64,000 bases of DNA from an uncultured Flavobacteriales bacterium (GTDB lineage: Bacteria > Bacteroidota > Bacteroidia > Flavobacteriales_D > Crocinitomicaceae). The translations under genes and the position numbers were made by a program. The notes beneath the pieces were generated by a model. The model was given only the letters and a program-made list of their open reading frames with translations. It searched no databases and was not told where the DNA came from. Every line of letters begins with the position of its first letter. Within the stretch, counting starts at the first letter, position 1. Shown here in pieces: positions 9,194 to 18,463 of this stretch. The stretch covers positions 20,717 through 84,716 of the forward strand of contig CAJAII010000014.1 of the NCBI GenBank assembly GCA_903939755.1. The letters run 5' to 3'.

Positions 9194-12100
9194 ATGAAAA
9201 ACCTGTTTGTTTGTTTGTTTGTTTTTCTATGTGGATTTTTTTATTCTCAATCTATTAATGATTTAGGTGATCGATATTGGAAAGCTGTTTCAGAAAAAGA
9301 CTATAAAAATCAAATCGAATATGGTCCCAAAATAGTCGAGTATTATGAGCAGAACAATTTCCCTATTGATACTGCTTACTTAAATTTTTTATTCCGTTTA
9401 GGTACAGCATATTACGCTTTGAATGATTTTGAAAATTCAAGAATAACTCACGCCAAATCTTTGAAATACTGTGAAGTTTATTTTGGAATTAAAAATAAGG
9501 AAACATTAATGCATAAATACGCCTTGGTTATTGATTATAACAATTTAGGGCAGAGAAAGGAGGTTATACAACTTGCGAAATCTTGTCTAATTGATTTTGA
9601 TGAATTCGAAGGTCTCGAAAATGATTACAGTATTTTAATGTTACAATATTTAGCAAGTTCATTTGAATTAAATGAGGAACTAGACAGTGCAGCGTATTAT
9701 GGTGAAATTCAACGTAATCGTACCCTAAAATTACATGGTGAAATTAACGATTCATATATCTATTCAATTTTTAGCTTGGCTCGCATTTACTATAAACAAA
9801 AGAAAATTAATCAGGCAATAGATCTATATATTAAATGCATAGAGCTATCACCACCAATTTTCACGAAAGAACATTTTACCTACGAGTCAAGTCTTTTTAA
9901 TTTAGGTGAAATCTACATGAATTTAGGAGATTTTAATGAATCAATACGCCTTAATGAAGAATGCCTCCTTATCCAGGAACGCCTTAATGGAAAAGTTAAT
10001 GCAGCATACGCAAAAACATTAAATAATTTGGCTAATTGTTATCATGATATAGGGAAGTATGAGAAGAGTATTGATTTAAATAAAGAATGTTTAAACATAC
10101 GGAAAAATTTATTTGGCGAACAACACAACTTGACTTGGGGCTCTCTTAATAACTTGGCATTGAATTATTCTATGATTGGGGATTGGGAGTCATCAAAAAA
10201 TATTAATCAAAAATTATTGAATGACAAGTTTAGTTTACTTGGGGAAAACAACGAGTCTTTTATTCTAAGCCTTTCCAATTTGTCTGTAGACTACACTAAT
10301 TTATCCCAATACGATTCTTCAATTTTCCTTTTAAAACAAGCATATCTCCTCATTGTTAAAAATAAATTACAAGAAATTGCATTGCATGCAACTGTAACTC
10401 AAAACTTAGCTTTTTATTTTTTAACTAAAGGTGAAATAGATTCCGCTGAATTCTACATAAAAAGATCCTTAATTACCTTAGATAATCTGTATGGTAAAAA
10501 CTCTTTTGGATATATGAATTCATTGAGTATACTTGCTGATATTAATCAAAAGAAAGGATTAATGGATGAAGCTTTTAAGGCTTATTCCGAAATACATGAT
10601 TTTAACATACTAAAATATGGCTTTCAATCCATAATATATGCGAATTCATTGTCTGAATTAGCTAGTTTTTTAAAAGAAAATGGTTATTACAAAGACGCGT
10701 TAGATTCTATACGAAAGGCAATACCAATCTATGAAAAGGTGCACGGAAAAGAAAGCTTACTTACTTTACAGAAATATATAAGTTTAGCTAATTTATTACT
10801 AATGCAAGGAGAATTAAAAAGTGCATTAGACATTCAACTTGAAGTTCTCAAAATCCGAGAAAAAATCATTGGTATTAGACACCAAGATTATATAACAAGT
10901 CTAATAAATGTTGCACATAACTATTATGAATTAGCAGAATTTGATAAAGCAAGGCCCTTTTTAATCAAAGCAATTAATATTCAAAAAAATAATCCAAATC
11001 CATATTTATATATAACGTCACTAAGTAATTATAGCTTGTTGTTGAGGGATATCGGTTTAAAAGACTCCTGTTTTTTCTATTCAAATATGGCATTAAAATT
11101 AACAAGAAACTTAATAGACATAAATAATGAAGACTTTATTATTCGCTTAAATAATCTTGGTTCCAATTATCTTTTCTATGGTGATTTTGCACAAGCAATG
11201 GTTTATTTTGATTCTGCATTTGTAATATCGGACAAGTTGCTTGGTACTGATCACCCAACTACAATTCAGTGTTATGAGAACTTGGCTGCCACATATGCAG
11301 ATATTGGGGATTATGAAAAAGCCATTGACATTGAAGTAGAATGTTTAGGAAAAATAGCTGCTAGGCGTGGTAAGAAAAACTTAGAATATGCCTCAGGATT
11401 GCATCAACTTGCATACTATGATTCAAAAATTGGCTGGGATTCTCTTGCATTAAAATGGAATAAAGAAGCCTATGAAATTCGGAAGGAGTTTTTGGGGCAT
11501 AGGCACCCTAAAACCTTGCTATCTGCCTTTAATTTATCAGTAGATTATAATGCACTTGGGAAATATAATGATGCGCTAGATGTTTTGAGTCAAATATTAA
11601 TATATAATATAGAATTGAATGGTGAGGAAGGATTTCATACGAGATTGGTTTACAATAATATTGGTATGGTCTATTTAAAAAAGGGGAACTACGAAAATGC
11701 GTTAAATTATTTTCTTAAAGCAAATAAAAATGATGTTGATTTCCCGGATAAGGATGCTGTATTAGTGAATATATCAACTTCCTATGAACTACTCAATAAT
11801 ATTGAGCAATCTATTAATTATCAAATAAAAGCAGTAAATTGGTATTTGGAGGATTATATTAAAAATCAATTATTTCTTTCTGATTTCGATAAAGCAAAGC
11901 TTAAAAGAAAATTAGATTATTATCTTAATTATTTGTTGTGCCTAAACCAAAAAAATGCAATTAAGGATCCTGAATTAACTTGGTATAATATTTACATTTC
12001 TGCCAGAAACTTAATTAATACGCAAGTGAAAAAAGACAATGTTGAATTTTCCATTTTAGACAAAGAAGAATTAATAACCCTAACCTATCGTCTAAAGGAT

Positions 12101-13462
12101 TTAAAAGATAAGAGAAATAAAGCTATTGAATTAAACAATAAGAATTCACTTTTAAGTTTAGAAAAAGAAATTGAAAAATTGGAAATTCAAATCTCATCAA
12201 CAACAGGAAACACCAATAAAAAACAAATAAATTATTCAATGATTCAAAACAAGATTAAGGATCAAAATTCAGTTTTTATTGATATTATTCAATGTTACAA
12301 ACCCGATACAGATTTTAGTTATTATACTGCTGTTGTAATTTCAAAAAAATCAGTCTTTGTCATTCCAATGGATAACAGCATTATTTACGATAATTCTTTG
12401 TATGAAAAATACAAAAACGAAGCAACAAATAATGAAACTAAAACCGCCCTAAATACTCCCATCTTCTACAACTCCTTCTGGAAACCCATCGCAGATAAAA
12501 TTACCGATGCCAAAACGATTTATGTTTCTTTGGGTGGAGTATATAACGATATCAATTTATACACCCTTTACAATCCGGAAACGGGTAAATACCTGATTGA
12601 GGAAAAGGATATTCATATAGTCAATAGCGCGCGCGATTTTGTATTGAGCAAAGAGCAAGAAAAAAAGATATATACAACGAACACTGCCGCATTATTTGGC
12701 TTTCCAGATTTTAATGGGAATACCACGGTTGCAGCAGATAGTACTGATTTTCTTGCTTCAACGCGAGACTTAAATTCCTTTTGGTTGGATAGCCTTACAA
12801 GAGGTGGATTAAAAGCGAACCCTCTTCCTGCAACTAAAATAGAAGTGGAAAATATTTCATTAACCTTGAAATCAAAAGGCTGGCAAGTCAATAGTTATTT
12901 GGCGGAAAATGCTTCAGAAACGAACATCAAGAAGCAAGAAAGTCCACGTATTCTACATATTGCCACTCATGGATATTTCTTCCCGGATATCCCAATTGAC
13001 AAAGACAATAATCGTTTTTTAGGAATGGATCGGCAACAAGTCGTTCAAGATCCCATGCTGCGATCAGGCTTGTTGTTTACTGGTGCAAACAGAACCCTAA
13101 AAGGTGAAGAATCGAAAGGAGAAAATGGTTTGCTTAGTGCTGCAGAAGCCTCCCTGTTGGATTTAAGAGAAACAGAACTCGTAGTGCTTAGCGCCTGTGA
13201 AACAGGTAAAGGCGAAGTGAAAAACAGCGAAGGTGTGTATGGCTTGCGCAAAGCATTTTCAGATGCCGGTGCCAAGAACATCATCATGTCACTTTGGAAA
13301 GTAGATGATAAAGTCACCCAGGAATTCATGTCACGTTTCTACGAAATATGGCTAAACGATAAAACAAGTATCCGCGAAGCATTTAACAAAACACAATTAG
13401 AAATCAAGGCGAAGTACCCTCAGCCGTATTATTGGGGTGCGTTTATATTGGTGGGGGAGTGA
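9194..13462 (+). CDS. Exported TPR-CHAT protease, second of three
   Basis: I choose the ATG at 9194 because it opens a clean signal peptide (MKNLFVCLFVFLCGFFYS); a start at 9161 would add residues inside the previous gene. The 1422-residue product has a long array of ~42-residue kinesin-light-chain-type TPRs (for example YAKTLNNLANCYHDIGKYEK) over roughly residues 60-900, a coiled segment near 960-1010, and a C-terminal CHAT domain with His1259 (ILHIATHGYFF) and Cys1335 (LVVLSACETGKGE). Family members cut protein substrates after TPR-mediated recognition; here the protein is exported. The last third is repeated in the next gene. A GTTT x5 tract lies inside the signal-peptide codons. Confidence 0.85.
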   Translation: MKNLFVCLFVFLCGFFYSQSINDLGDRYWKAVSEKDYKNQIEYGPKIVEYYEQNNFPIDTAYLNFLFRLGTAYYALNDFENSRITHAKSLKYCEVYFGIKNKETLMHKYALVIDYNNLGQRKEVIQLAKSCLIDFDEFEGLENDYSILMLQYLASSFELNEELDSAAYYGEIQRNRTLKLHGEINDSYIYSIFSLARIYYKQKKINQAIDLYIKCIELSPPIFTKEHFTYESSLFNLGEIYMNLGDFNESIRLNEECLLIQERLNGKVNAAYAKTLNNLANCYHDIGKYEKSIDLNKECLNIRKNLFGEQHNLTWGSLNNLALNYSMIGDWESSKNINQKLLNDKFSLLGENNESFILSLSNLSVDYTNLSQYDSSIFLLKQAYLLIVKNKLQEIALHATVTQNLAFYFLTKGEIDSAEFYIKRSLITLDNLYGKNSFGYMNSLSILADINQKKGLMDEAFKAYSEIHDFNILKYGFQSIIYANSLSELASFLKENGYYKDALDSIRKAIPIYEKVHGKESLLTLQKYISLANLLLMQGELKSALDIQLEVLKIREKIIGIRHQDYITSLINVAHNYYELAEFDKARPFLIKAINIQKNNPNPYLYITSLSNYSLLLRDIGLKDSCFFYSNMALKLTRNLIDINNEDFIIRLNNLGSNYLFYGDFAQAMVYFDSAFVISDKLLGTDHPTTIQCYENLAATYADIGDYEKAIDIEVECLGKIAARRGKKNLEYASGLHQLAYYDSKIGWDSLALKWNKEAYEIRKEFLGHRHPKTLLSAFNLSVDYNALGKYNDALDVLSQILIYNIELNGEEGFHTRLVYNNIGMVYLKKGNYENALNYFLKANKNDVDFPDKDAVLVNISTSYELLNNIEQSINYQIKAVNWYLEDYIKNQLFLSDFDKAKLKRKLDYYLNYLLCLNQKNAIKDPELTWYNIYISARNLINTQVKKDNVEFSILDKEELITLTYRLKDLKDKRNKAIELNNKNSLLSLEKEIEKLEIQISSTTGNTNKKQINYSMIQNKIKDQNSVFIDIIQCYKPDTDFSYYTAVVISKKSVFVIPMDNSIIYDNSLYEKYKNEATNNETKTALNTPIFYNSFWKPIADKITDAKTIYVSLGGVYNDINLYTLYNPETGKYLIEEKDIHIVNSARDFVLSKEQEKKIYTTNTAALFGFPDFNGNTTVAADSTDFLASTRDLNSFWLDSLTRGGLKANPLPATKIEVENISLTLKSKGWQVNSYLAENASETNIKKQESPRILHIATHGYFFPDIPIDKDNNRFLGMDRQQVVQDPMLRSGLLFTGANRTLKGEESKGENGLLSAAEASLLDLRETELVVLSACETGKGEVKNSEGVYGLRKAFSDAGAKNIIMSLWKVDDKVTQEFMSRFYEIWLNDKTSIREAFNKTQLEIKAKYPQPYYWGAFILVGE
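9205..9224 (+). repeat. GTTT x5 tetranucleotide tract in signal-peptide codons
   Basis: Five perfect GTTT units start 11 nt after the ATG of the TPR-CHAT gene. Because the unit is not a multiple of three, gain or loss of one unit would frameshift the protein immediately after the start. Such tracts are the usual basis of phase-variable surface genes in other bacteria. Whether five units is enough for frequent slippage here is unknown. Confidence 0.8.
12464..13459 (+). repeat. CHAT C-terminal repeat, copy 1
   Basis: This ~1 kb stretch encodes the C-terminal CHAT region and matches 15652-16698. Similarity begins at the codons for FYNSFWKPIADK and runs to the stop. It is moderate in the first third, which contains a ~30-nt-plus length difference around 12720/15900, and very high after 12828. 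By eye I count about 26 base differences over the last ~620 bases, mostly at third positions. The upstream TPR regions of the two genes do not match. Confidence 0.85.
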
Positions 13463-13470
13463 AAAATGAT

Positions 13471-16400
13471 ATGTTGAAAAAAATTACTTTTATTTTTATT
13501 TTTATTCAACCTTGGGTCTTTAAGGCCCAATCAGATTTAACGTCAAAATTTTTTGATAGCCGGAACAAAGGTGATTTTATGGCAATGGATTCAATTGGTG
13601 AACTTATTTACAAAAGAAAAGATATCTTCGATACTATCCCTTATCGTATATACTTTTTTAGAGACCTAACTGCTTCGCCAAATCATGAAAATAATGGTAA
13701 ATGGTTATGGAGATATTATAATTTTGTTAATGATGATTATGAAAACATTACTTTAATTGGAGAAGTCAATTGGCGTTTAGGAGACTTTTACTTTAATCAA
13801 AATGAACAAAAAAGAGCGAAAGAATTTTACTCAATAGCGCTAGATTTTTATAAAAAAAATAATGACGTTTCGTATTTAGAAAAGGTTGATTTTTATCTTG
13901 CATTATCGAATATAAATTTGTTTGATAATGAAGCATTATTAAACAATGCTGAAGCTATAGCCAATAATAATAATGATAGTTTATTGCATTGTAGAATATT
14001 AATACAAAGGTCAGGATTTTATATTCAAAAAGAAGAATACCTTTTGGGTGAAAATAATATGGATGAATTATTATTATACCTTAACGAATTTGAGTCAGAT
14101 TCTTTTTATAAACGATATTATGAATTTCAGGCAAATCTAAATAAAGCAATTTTCCGACTTAAACTTAATAAAGATATTCAATTACAAAAAAAATATCTAT
14201 TAAAAAACATCTCTATATTGAATGAGTTAATGGATTTTAATTTCTTTGAATATAATGATGAACTATGGCTAGTTATAAATATTTTAAATCCAATCGATCC
14301 AATGTGTGCAACTTTAATTCATGATGGGCGAGATTATTGTGAAAGAATCTTATCAAATAATCCATATAAAAGTTTGTGTTTTGGTCTAATTGAAGCTGGA
14401 TATTTAATGTCATTAAATAAATTAGATCAAGCAATTGAATTGTGTAAAACACAAATTGAATTGGCTCAAAAATATTTTTTTCAAGATTTAGAAGAAGAAT
14501 ACAATTCATACATAATTAAAATCTATGAATTACAAGGAAATAGTCTTGAATACAGTAAAAAATCAAAGTTTCTTAAATTTAAAGAAACCGAAAATGGTGG
14601 TTTTCAAGTGACTTATACATCTTTATCTATTCAAGAATTATATAAGTTGAAACGAGAAGCGGAAACCGAGAAATTAAAATACATTGATTTTGTAATTAGT
14701 CAACATTCTTTTAATTATCAAGCGAAAATGCCTTTATCTTGGGTTAAAAGAAATAAAAGAGAAGTAGCTTTCTTGATTGGAAAGGACAATGTTACTTATG
14801 CCTTACTATTGCGGAATCTAGCCTTAACTTATGTTAAATTAAACAAAACTAAAAAAGCGCTTAGGGCAATGCTTAAATCGTATAAAATTGATCAAAAAAA
14901 TTATATAGAATCCGATCAAAAAGATCAATCAAAGGAATATTTGATTTGGCTTTTATTAAAAAATCGCAAATTTGGAATAGTTGATACTATGTTGAATTCC
15001 ATTACAATTAATAAAACAGCTTATCTTAATAAAGCATTTTTTAGTTTTAATCCACTTGATTTAATTAGTGAAAAAGAAAATTTTGATGGTTTTTATTTTT
15101 TCCTTTCTAGTTATATTTCTTACAGAAAGCTTTTACCTAACCAAATTAATATTATACATAAATATTGGGTTAGCTTAAATGGGATTTCTAATTCAAAAGG
15201 CGAATGGTTTTTAAACGAATTAAAGAATGATAAAAATTATGAACTCGAATATCACAAAATTAATAGCCTTCGGAAACAGTTAAATAGTATTGATTTGAAC
15301 AATCCTACAATTTCTTGGAACAATAAAATGATAAATGATTCTTTAGAAAATATCCAAAAGAATATAGAAATTGATTTTCTTAAAAAACATTTATTAATAC
15401 CAAAAGAAAAAAAGAAACTAGATTTTGAATATGATTTTTTTATTGATATTTCTAAGATATATAAATGTAATTATAATACCAACCAATGGACCGACACTTC
15501 TCAATACATAGTTTTCATTTCTGATTCTAAAGATTCTTTGGTCGATTACGTTTTTCTTGAAAATGGTTCTGAGATAGATGATAACTTATATTACAGTTAT
15601 CAAAATGAAGCAACTAATTACGAAAATAAGACAAATTTACAATCACCGTATTTCTACAACTCTTTCTGGAAACCTATCGCTGACAAAATAGGCGATGCCA
15701 ATACGATTTATGTCTCCTTAGGGGGTGTTTACAACAATATCAATTTAAACACCCTTTACAATCCTGAAACAGGAAAATACCTACTGGAAGAAAAGGATAT
15801 CCGTATAGTCAATAGCGCACGCGATTTTGATTTAAGCAAAGAACAAGAAATAAAGAAATATACAACTAATACTGCCTCACTCTTTGGCTTTCCTAACTTT
15901 GATAGAAATACAACCTTTTCAACTGAGTCACTATTCGTTTTCCCAATAAATGATGGTAACAATAATCGTTATGCTGATTCTAAAGATTTATTCGCATCAA
16001 TGCGAGACTTGAATTCCTTTTGGTTGGATAGCCTTACACGGGGTGGATTAAAAGCTGACCCTCTTCCTGCAACTAAAATAGAAGTGGAAAATATTTCATT
16101 GACCTTGAAATCAAAAGGCTGGCAAGTGAATAGTTATTTGGCGGAGAATGCATCGGAAACGAATATCAAGAAACAAGAGAGTCCGCGTATTCTGCATATT
16201 GCCACTCATGGATATTTCTTCCAGGATATCCCAATTGACAAAGACAATAATCGTTTTTTAGGAATGGATCGGCAACAAGTCATTCAAGATCCCATGCTGC
16301 GATCAGGCTTGTTGTTTACTGGAGCCAACAGAACTCTAAAAGGTGAAGAATCGAAAGGAGAAAATGGTTTGCTTAGTGCTGCAGAAGCCTCCCTGTTGGA

Positions 16401-16701
16401 TTTAAGAGAAACAGAACTCGTAGTGCTTAGCGCTTGTGAAACAGGTAAAGGCGAAGTAAAAAACAGCGAAGGAGTGTATGGCTTGCGCAAAGCATTTTCA
16501 GATGCTGGGGCCAAGAACATCATCATGTCGCTCTGGAAAGTAGATGATAAAGTCACCCAGGAATTCATGTCACGTTTCTACGAAATATGGCTAAACGATA
16601 AAACAAGCATCCGCGAAGCATTTAACAAAACACAATTAGAAATCAAGGCGAAGTACCCCGAGCCATATTATTGGGGTGCGTTTATATTGGTGGGGGAATA
16701 G
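13471..16701 (+). CDS. Exported CHAT-domain protease, third of three
   Basis: The ATG at 13471 gives a signal peptide (MLKKITFIFIFIQPWVFKAQ) and 1076 residues; the longer in-frame start at 13432 would lie inside the previous gene. Residues ~40-700 are helical with loose TPR character (VTYALLLRNLALTYVKLNKT), less regular than in the previous gene. The C-terminal CHAT domain has His913 and Cys989 in the same sequence context as its neighbour, differing there by only a few residues. The gap to the preceding stop is 8 bp. It ends the protease array; a 129-bp gap and a new promoter-like motif follow. Confidence 0.8.
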   Translation: MLKKITFIFIFIQPWVFKAQSDLTSKFFDSRNKGDFMAMDSIGELIYKRKDIFDTIPYRIYFFRDLTASPNHENNGKWLWRYYNFVNDDYENITLIGEVNWRLGDFYFNQNEQKRAKEFYSIALDFYKKNNDVSYLEKVDFYLALSNINLFDNEALLNNAEAIANNNNDSLLHCRILIQRSGFYIQKEEYLLGENNMDELLLYLNEFESDSFYKRYYEFQANLNKAIFRLKLNKDIQLQKKYLLKNISILNELMDFNFFEYNDELWLVINILNPIDPMCATLIHDGRDYCERILSNNPYKSLCFGLIEAGYLMSLNKLDQAIELCKTQIELAQKYFFQDLEEEYNSYIIKIYELQGNSLEYSKKSKFLKFKETENGGFQVTYTSLSIQELYKLKREAETEKLKYIDFVISQHSFNYQAKMPLSWVKRNKREVAFLIGKDNVTYALLLRNLALTYVKLNKTKKALRAMLKSYKIDQKNYIESDQKDQSKEYLIWLLLKNRKFGIVDTMLNSITINKTAYLNKAFFSFNPLDLISEKENFDGFYFFLSSYISYRKLLPNQINIIHKYWVSLNGISNSKGEWFLNELKNDKNYELEYHKINSLRKQLNSIDLNNPTISWNNKMINDSLENIQKNIEIDFLKKHLLIPKEKKKLDFEYDFFIDISKIYKCNYNTNQWTDTSQYIVFISDSKDSLVDYVFLENGSEIDDNLYYSYQNEATNYENKTNLQSPYFYNSFWKPIADKIGDANTIYVSLGGVYNNINLNTLYNPETGKYLLEEKDIRIVNSARDFDLSKEQEIKKYTTNTASLFGFPNFDRNTTFSTESLFVFPINDGNNNRYADSKDLFASMRDLNSFWLDSLTRGGLKADPLPATKIEVENISLTLKSKGWQVNSYLAENASETNIKKQESPRILHIATHGYFFQDIPIDKDNNRFLGMDRQQVIQDPMLRSGLLFTGANRTLKGEESKGENGLLSAAEASLLDLRETELVVLSACETGKGEVKNSEGVYGLRKAFSDAGAKNIIMSLWKVDDKVTQEFMSRFYEIWLNDKTSIREAFNKTQLEIKAKYPEPYYWGAFILVGE
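15652..16698 (+). repeat. CHAT C-terminal repeat, copy 2
   Basis: Second copy of the block at 12464-13459, in direct orientation about 3.2 kb away. The final ~630 bases are almost identical to copy 1, while the middle (15900-15990) contains extra codons (FVFPINDGNNNRYADSKD) that copy 1 lacks. The sharp contrast with the unrelated N-terminal halves points to recent gene conversion or a duplication of the 3' half. Confidence 0.85.
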
Positions 16702-16773
16702 ATTAGTTCAAGCCCCTTACAACCTTGCAAAGATTTCCCTAACAACTGAATTATATAAAATTTTGTAGTGTCT

Positions 16774-16786
16774 TGGTTACCTTTTT
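16774..16786 (+). promoter_or_regulatory. TGGTTACCTTTTT motif before the DUF805 gene
   Basis: An exact copy of the 13-nt motif, with GGTTACC ending 49 nt before the ATG at 16831. An ATAAACCAA segment lies further down the leader (about 16798-16806), as it does in the other motif-bearing leaders. It probably drives the run of small genes from 16831 onward. Confidence 0.5.
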
Positions 16787-16830
16787 AAGAAAAGGATATA
16801 AACCAACAGAAACTATAAAATTTATATATT

Positions 16831-17157
16831 ATGTTTAAAAATCCATTTTCATTTGAAGGGAGAATCAGAAGAACTGAGTACGGTTTATCCCTAATTGCCG
16901 CTGCAGCAGGCCGCGTAATTATTACCATGATTTTAGCCAGTGGGACTCAAGAAGACTTAGGCTTTTTGAACTTACTTTTTCAACTACCATTATTATGGTT
17001 TTTTTGGGCACAAGGTGCAAAACGATGTCATGATGTAGGAATAAGCGGTTGGTACCAACTGATTCCGTTTTGTCCTCTTTACTTAATTTTTGCCACTGCC
17101 CAAGAAGGGAGCAATGAATATGGGGAAAATCCTAAGGATGAAAATCAAAACTTTTAG
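16831..17157 (+). CDS. DUF805 family membrane protein
   Basis: This 108-residue protein matches the DUF805 (YhaH/YhaI) pattern: an N-terminal FEGRIRRTEY segment (the family's F.GR.sR.eyW motif), two to three hydrophobic helices, and the conserved RCHDVGISGWYQLIP segment followed by a hydrophobic helix and a GSNEYGENP tail. These are inner-membrane proteins of unknown function, often single-gene units. It is the first gene after the TGGTTACC motif. Confidence 0.85.
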   Translation: MFKNPFSFEGRIRRTEYGLSLIAAAAGRVIITMILASGTQEDLGFLNLLFQLPLLWFFWAQGAKRCHDVGISGWYQLIPFCPLYLIFATAQEGSNEYGENPKDENQNF

Positions 17158-17161
17158 CATT

Positions 17162-17557
17162 ATGTGGAGCTTTGTATCAAACATCCAAGATTGGTTCAAT
17201 GATTTTTCTGAACGCAGAAGACTTGTTAGAAACTTTAATTTATCCGCTCGTGCTGCTTTTGTGTCAAGTTTAGCGCCTACGCTACTAGAATGTAGTATTT
17301 CTATAGGAGAGTCTGCTTATAGACATGCCTTCTCAAGATTTATGGCAGGTGGTTTCAGAATAAAAGCACTTTCTGGACGACCACTACAAAGGCAAGAGAT
17401 GGTTTCCATCGCAGAGGTTGTCATAAGTAATCAGGAACTTGTGCGAAAATTAATTTCCCTAGGTTGGGACACGCTAGAAATTCATGATAATGCAGGATAC
17501 AGTGGAATCAAATATAAATTATATGATCATTCCGGGATTGGTGGGATGATTGGATAG
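17162..17557 (+). CDS. Hypothetical protein
   Basis: The ATG at 17162 (MWSFVSNIQDWFNDF...), 5 nt after the DUF805 stop, gives 131 residues and avoids a long overlap; the frame is open back to 17090. The product begins with an amphipathic basic helix (FSERRRLVRNFNLSARAAF), then an Ala/Ser-rich helical middle and a C-terminal alpha/beta part (NQELVRKLISLGWDTLEIHD). It ends in a Gly/Ile-rich tail (HSGIGGMIG). No signal peptide, so probably cytoplasmic. Function unknown. Confidence 0.5.
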   Translation: MWSFVSNIQDWFNDFSERRRLVRNFNLSARAAFVSSLAPTLLECSISIGESAYRHAFSRFMAGGFRIKALSGRPLQRQEMVSIAEVVISNQELVRKLISLGWDTLEIHDNAGYSGIKYKLYDHSGIGGMIG

Positions 17558-17580
17558 CATAACTATAAAAACGAAAAAAG

Positions 17581-17937
17581 ATGAATACAATTTTACAAAA
17601 CAAGTGGTTGATGCTTGCATCAATTGAGTTTCTCATCATCATGCTTTTAATAATTAAAATCAAAAAGAAAAAGGGCACTGAGAACTTGGAAAAAGAAATT
17701 CTAAAATCAAAAGCAGCAAGTATCAATATGTCTGATGTAATGAATGATATTAACCTTGCACCAAGTTTATACAGAAAACTTTCACGAGCATGTCATCCTG
17801 ATCGTTTTGCTGGAACTGATTTCGGAACAACCGCAAATGAATTCTTTCAGGAAGTGCAACAAGCAGAAAATAATTATGCGAAATTATGCGATCTAAAAAA
17901 CCAAATAGAGCAAAAGCTTAATCTCACTATTTCTTAA
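17581..17937 (+). CDS. Membrane-anchored J-domain-like protein
   Basis: This 118-residue protein has one N-terminal transmembrane helix (about 9-28), a Lys-rich stretch, and a C-terminal region around SRACHPDRFAGT that carries the HPD tripeptide of DnaJ-type domains, with flanking helices (SLYRKLSRACHPDR and ANEFFQEVQQAENNYAKL) in the expected order. J-domains stimulate the ATPase of Hsp70. Here it would be anchored at the inner membrane facing the cytoplasm. The first half of the J fold is short, so I call it J-like. Confidence 0.65.
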   Translation: MNTILQNKWLMLASIEFLIIMLLIIKIKKKKGTENLEKEILKSKAASINMSDVMNDINLAPSLYRKLSRACHPDRFAGTDFGTTANEFFQEVQQAENNYAKLCDLKNQIEQKLNLTIS

Positions 17938-17947
17938 TAAAATACAT

Positions 17948-18133
17948 ATGATCGTTCTCAATTTGATTTTCATTGCTTTAAGAGTAATTGGCCCAATAGT
18001 TTGTGCTATGGAGGCAGACAAAAAAAACCGATCAGCCGGCTTGTGGGGCTTCTTTGGGTTCGTTTTCCCGGTGATTGCAATGATCTGTATTTTCAGTTTA
18101 TCACCTCTTACAAAATGGAAAAACGAAAAATAA
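17948..18133 (+). CDS. Small two-helix membrane protein
   Basis: This 61-residue protein has two hydrophobic helices (about 3-20 and 32-52) joined by a charged loop (MEADKKNRSAG), with a Lys-rich C-terminus. It lies 10 bp after the J-like gene, and the next motif-bearing promoter region follows directly. The layout resembles very small membrane proteins that include the pattern 'KNRS.GLWGFFGF..P'. Function unknown. Confidence 0.5.
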   Translation: MIVLNLIFIALRVIGPIVCAMEADKKNRSAGLWGFFGFVFPVIAMICIFSLSPLTKWKNEK

Positions 18134-18143
18134 ATTATTTGCC

Positions 18144-18156
18144 TGGTTACCTTTTT
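18144..18156 (+). promoter_or_regulatory. TGGTTACCTTTTT motif before a Cys-rich peptide gene
   Basis: A second exact copy of the 13-nt motif on the plus strand. GGTTACC ends 49 nt before the ATG at 18201, the same distance as for the gene at 16831. A GTAAACCAATTAAAA segment lies close to the start codon. Confidence 0.5.
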
Positions 18157-18200
18157 GAATTTTTGATATTAGTAGATGTAAACCAATTAAAACATAAAAC

Positions 18201-18428
18201 ATGAAAAAATTAATTAAAAAAGTACTAATAGGATCTTTCCTGATTTGTACAAGTGTAATGATGTCTTCTTTTAGTACTACTAAAGAAATTAGTAATAGTA
18301 ATCTGCATCAAGAACAGCCAACTGATTGCCGCTACGGACAATGCGGTGCTACTGCTGCATCAACTGGTAGCCGATGCCTACATTGTGTTTCTAACGCTGG
18401 AGATAGCTATTGTTGGCAACATAAATAA
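18201..18428 (+). CDS. Exported small Cys-rich protein, DUF5763-like
   Basis: This 75-residue protein has a signal peptide (KKLIKKVLIGSFLICTSVMMSS) and a mature part with five Cys ending in YCWQHK. The pattern C-x4-C...TGSRCLHC...G..YCW.H resembles the DUF5763-type motif (CxxxTxxGxRC...YCWxH), usually a small metal- or disulfide-stabilised unit. Here it is exported, so disulfides are more likely than zinc. It directly follows the motif at 18144. Confidence 0.55.
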   Translation: MKKLIKKVLIGSFLICTSVMMSSFSTTKEISNSNLHQEQPTDCRYGQCGATAASTGSRCLHCVSNAGDSYCWQHK

Positions 18429-18463
18429 TCAACACAAAAAAATAACATTTTAAAATAACAACC

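Noticed and set aside
12613..12891. Minus-strand open frame inside the TPR-CHAT gene, and a similar pair at 13045-13329 and 16284-16568
   Set aside because: They lie wholly inside strong plus-strand coding regions and mirror each other only because the CHAT block is duplicated; no start signal or family match.
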